A stretch of 64,000 bases of DNA, from contig CAKSLH010000002.1 in the NCBI GenBank assembly GCA_934466515.1, forward strand, positions 1 to 64,000. The letters are read 5' to 3'. This DNA comes from an uncultured Eubacteriales bacterium (GTDB taxonomy: Bacteria > Bacillota > Clostridia > Oscillospirales > Acutalibacteraceae). Each line of letters starts with the position of its first letter. Positions within the stretch are counted from its first letter, which is position 1. The notes below the pieces were generated by a model. The model searched no databases. It saw nothing but the letters and a program-made list of their open reading frames with translations, and was not told the DNA's origin. Shown one piece after another: positions 58,875-64,000 of this stretch. Both the position numbers and the translations under genes were made by a program.

Positions 58875-60377
58875 TTGATCGAAAAAACAAAAGAAAGCGC
58901 ACTTTCCGTAGCCCCGATCGCGGGTATCGTTTTGTTGCTTTGCCTGTGCATTATTCCCACAAAGGCCGAGCTTCTTCTGGCTTTTCTTGTAGGCGCCGCG
59001 TTCATTATCCTCGGAATGGGACTTTTTTCTCTCGGAGCCGAGCATTCAATGACGCCTATCGGAAACAGGATTGGTACCGCTCTTACCAAAACGCAAAATA
59101 TGCCGCTGATTCTTTCGGTCAGCTTTGTTCTCGGCATTGCAATAACCGTAGCGGAGCCGGATCTGCAGGTGCTTGCCAAGACAGTTCCGCATATTGATTC
59201 TTTGCTGCTGCTCATAACCGTCGGCGCGGGAGTAGGGCTTTTTATGTCGGTCTGCATGCTGCGTATATTTACGGGAGTATCGCTGCGTATGATTCTTGTC
59301 GGATGTTATGTGATTATATTTTTTCTTGCTGCGTTCTGCGACAGAGATTTTCTCGGCGTTGCCTTTGATTCGGGCGGTGTGACGACGGGACCGATGACCG
59401 TTCCGTTTATTCTCGCGATGGGCGTAGGTGTGTCAAATATACGAAGTGACCGCAGAGCGGAGGCGGACAGCTTCGGTCTTGTTGCGCTTTGCTCGGTAGG
59501 ACCGATACTTGCCGTTCTGATTCTCGGCTTTTTCAATCACGGCAGCGATGCCGTAGCAGATCTGAGCCATACCGCTTTTGCGGACAGTACCGAGATAGGA
59601 TATGAATTTCTTTCGGCAATACCCGAATATATGGGTGAAACCTTAATAGCGCTTCTCCCGATTATTGTGATGTTTTTTTTGTTTCGGCTTTCTCTGATAA
59701 AAATGAGCCGCCGCAGTCTTGCTAAAATACTGATCGGTCTGCTTTATACGTATGCAGGTCTTGTTCTTTTCCTGACCGGAGTAAATGTCGGTTTTTCTTC
59801 ACTGGGAGCGCAGCTCGGCGGTGCAATCGTTTTGTCAAATGCAAAGTATCTTTTAATTCCGCTGTCGGCATTGCTCGGTTGGTTTATTATATCCGCCGAG
59901 CCGGCGGTAGCGGTGCTGGAGAAACAAATCGAAACTGTAAGCGCAGGGGCTATATCGGGACGGATGATAAAACTCAGTCTTTCCGCGGCTATTGCTGTTG
60001 CTATGGGAATATCGGCTTTGCGCGTGTTGACAGGGATATCGATTCTATGGTTTCTTGTGCCCGGCTATATTCTTGCGATTGCTCTTTCTTTCTTTGTTCC
60101 AGATATATACACAGCCATTGCCTTTGACTCGGGCGGTGTTGCGTCAGGTCCTATGACGGCGACCTTTATGCTGCAGTTCTTTATGGGAGCCAGTACGGCT
60201 TCCGGCGGCAGTGTTCTGCGTGATGCATTCGGGGTTGTGGCAATGGTTGCTATGATGCCGCTTATCTCCATACAGGCAATGGGTCTTGTCTATGACAGAA
60301 AAGCGAAAAACATTGCTCAGCCGAAAGAAATCTACGGCGATATGGAAATTGTTGAGCTTTGGGAGGATGTCGCATGA
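58875..60377 (+). CDS. DUF1538 membrane protein (probable transporter)
   Basis: 500 residues counted from TTG 58875. It has two homologous DUF1538 halves, each with about six helices and the signature AFDSGGVTTGPMT (about residue 163) and AFDSGGVASGPMT (about 413). The substrate is unknown. The frame is open further up: GGGAGG (58825-58830) stands 8 bases before an ATA codon at 58839, which would add 12 residues (IKQLFSRLGSTS), while TTG 58875 has only a weak site. It is coupled by ATGA to a P-II-like gene, as in other genomes, so activity is likely under signal control. Confidence 0.88.
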   Translation: MIEKTKESALSVAPIAGIVLLLCLCIIPTKAELLLAFLVGAAFIILGMGLFSLGAEHSMTPIGNRIGTALTKTQNMPLILSVSFVLGIAITVAEPDLQVLAKTVPHIDSLLLLITVGAGVGLFMSVCMLRIFTGVSLRMILVGCYVIIFFLAAFCDRDFLGVAFDSGGVTTGPMTVPFILAMGVGVSNIRSDRRAEADSFGLVALCSVGPILAVLILGFFNHGSDAVADLSHTAFADSTEIGYEFLSAIPEYMGETLIALLPIIVMFFLFRLSLIKMSRRSLAKILIGLLYTYAGLVLFLTGVNVGFSSLGAQLGGAIVLSNAKYLLIPLSALLGWFIISAEPAVAVLEKQIETVSAGAISGRMIKLSLSAAIAVAMGISALRVLTGISILWFLVPGYILAIALSFFVPDIYTAIAFDSGGVASGPMTATFMLQFFMGASTASGGSVLRDAFGVVAMVAMMPLISIQAMGLVYDRKAKNIAQPKEIYGDMEIVELWEDVA

Positions 60378-61042
60378 ATTATATATTGACAATAATCAAT
60401 CCGGCGGCGGAATCTGCGCTTACCAAGATATGTGTTGAACTTGAGATTCCCGTATCAATTATCTTTCACGGGCGGGGAACGGCTGTAAAAAGTATGCTTG
60501 ATCTTCTTGGAATAGAGTCACATGAAAAGCGTGTTTTTATAGCTATTGCCGATGGGGAAAAGAGCGCGAGATATATAGAGGAGCAGAAGAAAAAACTCCA
60601 TTTCGGAGTGCCGGGGCACGGTATCACGGTCGCCGTCCCTGTAAAAAGCGTCGGAGGAGGACAAGCAGTGAGTTATCTGAACGGAAACAGCACGGGAGCA
60701 AAATACACGCGACCGGAGAAATTTGCTTATGAATTGATAATGGCGATCGCAAATGCCGGAACCACGGATATTGTGATGAATGCCGCACGTGCCGCAGGAG
60801 CGCGCGGAGGAACGGTGATACACGGTAAAGGGACCGGCTCGGGAAATCCGCAGAAGTTTCATCATATTTCGATAGCAGATGAAAAAGAAGTCATTCTGAT
60901 AGTTGCCGCAGCGGAAATAAAAACAGCCGTTATGTATTCTATTCTCGAAAAGGCAGGTCCCGGAAGTGCGGCGGGAGCGCTTGTTTTTTCACTTCCGGTT
61001 TCGGAGGCGGCGGGCTTCGGATTTATACAAAGTGAGTTATAA
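60374..61042 (+). CDS. P-II-like signalling protein, tandem-domain, partner of DUF1538
   Basis: 222 residues from ATG 60374, overlapping the DUF1538 stop. It has two ferredoxin-like P-II-type halves; the second carries AARAAGARGGTVIHGKGTGS, a loop like the nucleotide-binding B loop of P-II proteins, and ADEKEVILIVA. P-II proteins sense ATP/ADP or other small ligands and gate transporters. The overlap with a membrane protein gene supports direct control of it. The ligand is not predictable. Confidence 0.85.
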   Translation: MNYILTIINPAAESALTKICVELEIPVSIIFHGRGTAVKSMLDLLGIESHEKRVFIAIADGEKSARYIEEQKKKLHFGVPGHGITVAVPVKSVGGGQAVSYLNGNSTGAKYTRPEKFAYELIMAIANAGTTDIVMNAARAAGARGGTVIHGKGTGSGNPQKFHHISIADEKEVILIVAAAEIKTAVMYSILEKAGPGSAAGALVFSLPVSEAAGFGFIQSEL

Positions 61043-61149
61043 TAAAGAAAATATCCTGTTGGGTATTATAAGTATTTTATTGACACTTAAAATCTAAAAC
61101 ATTATAATTAAAAAAACTGAAATTAAAAATTCGTTTCGGGGGAAATAAA

Positions 61150-61491
61150 TTGAACTACAGTGTTTTAATTCTGTTTTTTATTTTGATTTATTTAAGCTGG
61201 CAAAGACACAAAAGAATCGCAATTATAAAAAGCGTTATCGACAGAAGAAAACGAAAAAAGGAGAATGGGAATATGGAAGAGTCTGCAAAGAAATATATCG
61301 GTAAGGACTGCATAATTTATACTGCTTTAGGCAGCGAGGGAACAGTTAAAGGCGTTATAAAAGAGGTTTCTGACGGAACTGTAACCGTGGACTCAAACGG
61401 AAATTCGGAAACGGTAAATCTTGATTTTGTCGTAAGGATCCGTGAATGGCCTAAAAATAAAAAAGGAAAAAAGAAAATGACTTTCGCATAA
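61150..61491 (+). CDS. small membrane-anchored protein of unknown function
   Basis: 113 residues from TTG 61150 (CGGGGGAAA before it). One N-terminal transmembrane helix (VLILFFILIYLSW) and a basic stretch (RRKRKKENGN) lead to a small beta-rich domain (KDCIIYTALGSEGTVKGVIK, then VTVDSNGNSETVNLDFVVRI) that looks like an SH3- or Sm-like barrel, ending in Lys-rich residues. I do not recognise the family. An internal ATG (61273, MEESAKKY) with GGGAAT upstream could give the domain alone. Confidence 0.6.
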   Translation: MNYSVLILFFILIYLSWQRHKRIAIIKSVIDRRKRKKENGNMEESAKKYIGKDCIIYTALGSEGTVKGVIKEVSDGTVTVDSNGNSETVNLDFVVRIREWPKNKKGKKKMTFA

Positions 61492-61519
61492 GTTTATAAA
61501 AACAGGCAACAATCTGATT

Positions 61520-61726
61520 ATGAGCTATTTTAATTATCATTATGTTGCTAAAAAGCTGATAAAAGACGGGAAGCTTAAAAAGTGGTATTTCACCGAGAAA
61601 TATAATAATATTTCTCCTGCGCTTGTGCTTGTTTTCGATGATTTTAAGCACCCTGTTATGCCCATAAGAGAATACCGCTTTGACGAATATCTTGAAATAC
61701 TTAAAAATATAAAACCTCACCGGTAA
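61520..61726 (+). CDS. small protein of unknown function
   Basis: 68 residues. It is rich in Tyr, Lys and Phe (YFNYHYVAKKLIKDGKLKKW, HPVMPIREYRFDEYLEIL) with no signal peptide or membrane segment. The composition and a clear stop-to-terminator arrangement suggest a real gene, but the ribosome site is poor. The transcription terminator overlaps its last codons. No family is recognised. Confidence 0.5.
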   Translation: MSYFNYHYVAKKLIKDGKLKKWYFTEKYNNISPALVLVFDDFKHPVMPIREYRFDEYLEILKNIKPHR

Positions 61727-61754
61727 GTCTTTAAGGATTTACAGGTGAGGTTTT
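61711..61754 (+). terminator. terminator overlapping the end of the 68-residue ORF
   Basis: AAAACCTCACC (61711-61721) pairs perfectly with GGTGAGGTTTT (61744-61754), ending in a T run. It ends the DUF1538/P-II group. Confidence 0.85.
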
Positions 61755-61799
61755 GTATGCGGTAAAAAATCCTGCTGTTTCAGCAAGGTGCTTTTATAT

Positions 61800-62023
61800 G
61801 ATAATGACGATGTCTATGTGGTTTGTAAAAAAACAAGGGAGAAGCTTCTTATAACAGCTTTGTAGAGAGCGTCAGAGATGAAGGAAACGGAAAATTTACA
61901 GTTGTGATTGCTGTAAGAATGCCGCCAAACGGTAATACAATCTATGTTGATCTTCCGACAGAGAAAAATGCCGCAGGAGATTTTGTATTTACTGATTATC
62001 CTTACTGGGATAAAAGTGAATGA
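61800..62023 (+). pseudogene. frameshifted fragment of an unknown gene
   Basis: Coding-like sequence (LLYDNDDVYVVCKK) shifts frame near 61850 and continues as NSFVESVRDEGNGKFTVVI, then TIYVDLPTEKNAAGDFVF to TGA 62021. There is no start or ribosome site. The rest up to 62184 holds no convincing frame. This is the only content of the 516-base gap between 61727 and 62242 besides the two terminators. Confidence 0.35.
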
Positions 62024-62184
62024 TCCGCCTGCTTATTCGGTATTAGGAAATACATAAAAAATACAGGCACAGCGTTGCTTGTGTCACATCTCAAACACGA
62101 AAACCGGAGAAGCGTATTTATCATATTTCAGCAGCAGATGAAAGTCGCAGCAGGAAAGATAATTCTTATTATGTTTACAGGGAA

Positions 62185-62226
62185 ATACAAAACGGAGCGG
62201 GCAGCGCTGCCCGCTCCGTTTTGTAT
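62185..62226. terminator. very strong bidirectional terminator palindrome
   Basis: A perfect inverted repeat with 21-base arms and no loop (ATACAAAACGGAGCGGGCAG is the left arm's start) covers 62185-62226; the GC core is flanked by A and T tracts on both strands. It lies 17 bases after the stop of the minus-strand epimerase gene and can also end plus-strand transcripts. Confidence 0.88.
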
Positions 62227-62242
62227 ATAGTTTTACGAGAAA

Positions 62243-63259
62243 TTAAAGTACAACAGCGGCTGCAGATCTCTGCCTGATAAGCCATGCCGTCATATCCCGC
62301 AAAGTTTCCTCAATCGGACGCGGACGATATGCAAAACGGTTTGACGCGGCGGAATGGGTAAACTTTCCGTTTGAGCCAAGTACCGCTATGGAATAAGGTG
62401 TGAAGAAAAGCGGTTTTTTCTCTTTAAGACACCGGCGTTCACAGTACGGCGCCGCAAGCTTTGCAAGCTTTAATGGTAAACAGATTGGTCGATAAATCAG
62501 TTTGGCAGCCTTCCTGACAATCTGCAGCATTTTGCGAATTGTGATGTAATGTCCGGACAGAATATAGCCCTTGCCTGACTCTCCGTTTTCGGTGCAGGCC
62601 AAAATACCTTTTGCCACATCCCTTACATCCACAAAATCATATCCGCCTCGGACGGCAAACGGAAGCTTTCCCGCAAGAAAGGATTTTGCCATTGATGTCA
62701 TGCTTCCGCCTATTATGTCGCCTGGGCCTATGATTCCCGAAGGGAAAACAATGCTGACATTAAGTCCTCGTTTCGCTGCGGAAAATACCATTTGTGTTGC
62801 GATTGCTTTGCTTTTGGCATAATCGCCGTCTACAAGTCCGGGAGAAAATTCGCAATCCTCCGTAATTACACAATTCTTCGGCTTTTCCGGTATGGCATGG
62901 ACAGAGCTCACATATATCATTTTCCCTACACGGTGTTTTATACAATGCCGGATGACATTACAGGTCCCGCCTACATTGACTTGATAAAGTTTTGAACCCG
63001 ATCTGGCGGCAACGGAGATAATACCCGCACAGTGAATTACACAGGTCTTGCCGTCGGCGCCCGCAAAAAACTGTTCAAGCGAGTTTTCCGCACATACATC
63101 GCCGATGACTGTATGGATTTCTTTCGGCAGCAAAGCAATATAAGGATCGTTGCGCAGCACTAAAGCGTCTATCCGAACGTTATCGCGATGAATCAATTTC
63201 TCAACGACAGCCCGTCCGAGAAAGCCGGTGGCTCCGGTAATCAAATATCTTTCAAACAT
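62243..63259 (-). CDS. NAD-dependent epimerase/dehydratase family protein
   Basis: 338 residues, extended short-chain dehydrogenase. The nucleotide motif is ITGATGFLGRAVVEKL (residues 7-22), the second strand gives VIGDVCAENSLEQFF, and the catalytic triad is seen as Ser in YVSSVHAIP and Tyr-Lys in DGDYAKSKAIATQMV. HYITIRKMLQIV near 245 is typical of dihydroflavonol-4-reductase-like members. The substrate is unknown. It is divergent from a TetR gene across 171 bases, which suggests control by it. Confidence 0.92.
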   Translation of the reverse strand: MFERYLITGATGFLGRAVVEKLIHRDNVRIDALVLRNDPYIALLPKEIHTVIGDVCAENSLEQFFAGADGKTCVIHCAGIISVAARSGSKLYQVNVGGTCNVIRHCIKHRVGKMIYVSSVHAIPEKPKNCVITEDCEFSPGLVDGDYAKSKAIATQMVFSAAKRGLNVSIVFPSGIIGPGDIIGGSMTSMAKSFLAGKLPFAVRGGYDFVDVRDVAKGILACTENGESGKGYILSGHYITIRKMLQIVRKAAKLIYRPICLPLKLAKLAAPYCERRCLKEKKPLFFTPYSIAVLGSNGKFTHSAASNRFAYRPRPIEETLRDMTAWLIRQRSAAAVVL

Positions 63260-63310
63260 TCAGAAAACCTCCTTTAGATAGCTGTATGAGTGTTGACTAT
63301 CTTTCACAAG

Positions 63311-63342
63311 TTTAGTATACTTAATAACAGAGATAAAATCAA
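63311..63342 (-). promoter_or_regulatory. epimerase promoter with overlapping palindrome (candidate TetR operator)
   Basis: On the minus strand TTGATT (63342-63337) and TATACT (63319-63314) have a 17-base spacer. The -10 box lies inside an imperfect palindrome, TTTAGTATACTTAA (63311-63324, 12 of 14 positions symmetric), a likely site for the divergent TetR-type repressor. Confidence 0.6.
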
Positions 63343-63430
63343 TCGGCATTTGCAGCCTATCTGAAAGAAAAGCAACGTTTTCTTCAGAAGTGTTGCCAAA
63401 CTTTGTAAACTTTTTTCGGAGGAATTTTGA

Positions 63431-64000
63431 ATGGAGAAAATCGACGCAAGAAAGCGTTATACACAGATGGTGCTTAAGCAATCGTTCTTAAAGCTGCTGA
63501 AAGAGAAACCCGTCAATAAAATTACCGTAAAAGAGGTATGCGGACTTGCGCAGTTGAACAGGGCAACCTTTTATGCCCATTACAGTGATTGCTTTGCATT
63601 GCTCGAGAGCATTGAGAACGAGCTTATAATTGCCTTTGAGCAATCGCTTCGATATGTCAACTCGTTTGATGTTACGGCTCTCATTGAAGCTATTTACGAT
63701 ATGATCAATCAGAATCAGGAGGCATGCAGAGTTTTGATTCTCGGTAATACAAGCTCTACGGTTCTTAAACGAATGATTGAACTTGCCAAGAAAAACAGTA
63801 TTGATTACTGGCGCAGGGAACTGCCTATGGCAAGTGAGACGGAGCTTGAAATGATGTATACCCATCTTTCAAACGGTTTGATGCATGTTGTAGTGGAGGG
63901 CTATGATAAGTATGATAAAGAGATAATAATCCGCTTTGTAAGCCGAGTGGTTAAAGGAAGTCTTTCACTGTTTCGAAAATCCGCAGAGACTTTTGAATAA
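63431..64000 (+). CDS. TetR/AcrR-family transcriptional regulator
   Basis: 189 residues, complete, with its stop codon at the last bases of the window. The N-terminal TetR helix-turn-helix lies at residues 10-58 (RYTQMVLKQSFLKLLKEKPV, then TVKEVCGLAQLNRATFYAHY). The C-terminal helical domain is of the type found in clostridial regulators with a TetR_C-like fold. GGAGG lies 6 bases before ATG. It is divergent from the epimerase gene and probably represses it; the inducer is unknown. Confidence 0.92.
   Translation: MEKIDARKRYTQMVLKQSFLKLLKEKPVNKITVKEVCGLAQLNRATFYAHYSDCFALLESIENELIIAFEQSLRYVNSFDVTALIEAIYDMINQNQEACRVLILGNTSSTVLKRMIELAKKNSIDYWRRELPMASETELEMMYTHLSNGLMHVVVEGYDKYDKEIIIRFVSRVVKGSLSLFRKSAETFE

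Noticed and set aside
62095..62160. Apparent similarity to part of the P-II-like gene (HHISIADEK-like string)
   Set aside because: The match is about 20 bases and breaks at once on both sides, too short to separate from chance.

Overview
The window looks like the chromosome of a Gram-positive gut anaerobe of the Clostridia, most likely Oscillospiraceae/Ruminococcaceae-like. This is an inference from several things: strong AGGAGG ribosome sites with frequent TTG and GTG starts, pyrI fused into a pyr operon, clade II single-chain PurL, an archaeal-type IMP cyclohydrolase, a ZTP riboswitch on purE, a CD1871A-family/4Fe-4S/TlpA module and Tn1549-like conjugative-element debris. No taxonomic marker is complete, since only the 3' tip of a 23S rRNA gene is present.

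Layout. (1) 1-490: the end of an rRNA operon with tRNA-Lys and tRNA-Glu placed between 23S and 5S, then tRNA-Asn. (2) 0.8-5.4 kb: wreckage of an integrative conjugative element. It holds parA with an in-frame hairpin-rich insertion, a parB whose 3' part was deleted and joined to the middle of a CHAP-type cell-wall hydrolase gene, an IS30-family element inside that hydrolase gene, a nonsense codon in it, an XRE repressor and a decayed fragment. (3) 5.6-28.1 kb, plus strand: a mannose-glycan utilisation locus. It has a LacI regulator, two roughly 1490-residue surface lipoproteins (one with an apparent alpha/alpha-barrel glycosidase-like domain, one built almost wholly of repeated beta-sandwich-like modules), a sugar ABC transporter without its ATPase, two tandem GH130 enzymes, a GH38 alpha-mannosidase and a GH92 alpha-mannosidase. 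Its downstream end is eroded: a relic of a third lipoprotein, a broken IS3-family element, truncated secreted or glycosidase genes and a DUF4430 protein. By eye this block is AT-richer than the nucleotide block.

(4) 28.2-49.7 kb, minus strand: two back-to-back operons for de novo nucleotide synthesis. The purine operon (purE-C-F-M-N-purO-like-purH(AICAR transformylase only)-D-L) is driven by a clear promoter and a ZTP riboswitch with a terminator. The pyrimidine operon (pyrC-carA-carB-pyrK-pyrD-pyrF-pyrE-pyrB-pyrI) has its own promoter and a leader whose terminator abuts the pyrC ribosome site. Together they make IMP (only purB, a PRPP amine start and GAR synthesis partners not listed here would lie elsewhere) and UMP.

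(5) 49.8-54.4 kb: a TlpA-like lipoprotein, a membrane polyferredoxin and a 48-residue CLECVGIG protein, divergent from an OmpR/HK two-component system and a nicotinamidase-like hydrolase. (6) 54.5-58.2 kb, minus: MBOAT O-acyltransferase, SGNH lipoprotein, SigV-like ECF sigma factor and RsiV-like anti-sigma factor, which reads as an envelope O-acylation/lysozyme-response operon. (7) 58.3-61.7 kb: a small XRE regulator, a DUF1538 membrane protein with a translationally coupled P-II-like protein, and two small proteins of unknown function. (8) 61.7-64 kb: a decayed stretch, a perfect 21-bp-arm terminator palindrome, an NAD-dependent epimerase/reductase and a divergent TetR regulator that ends exactly at the window edge.

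No entry rests on a database search. Family calls are from motifs and remembered family architecture. The most promising undescribed material is the pair of giant lipoproteins of the mannoside locus, the structured insertion in parA, the 14-codon leader ORF in front of the sugar-binding protein gene and the pyrC leader attenuator.
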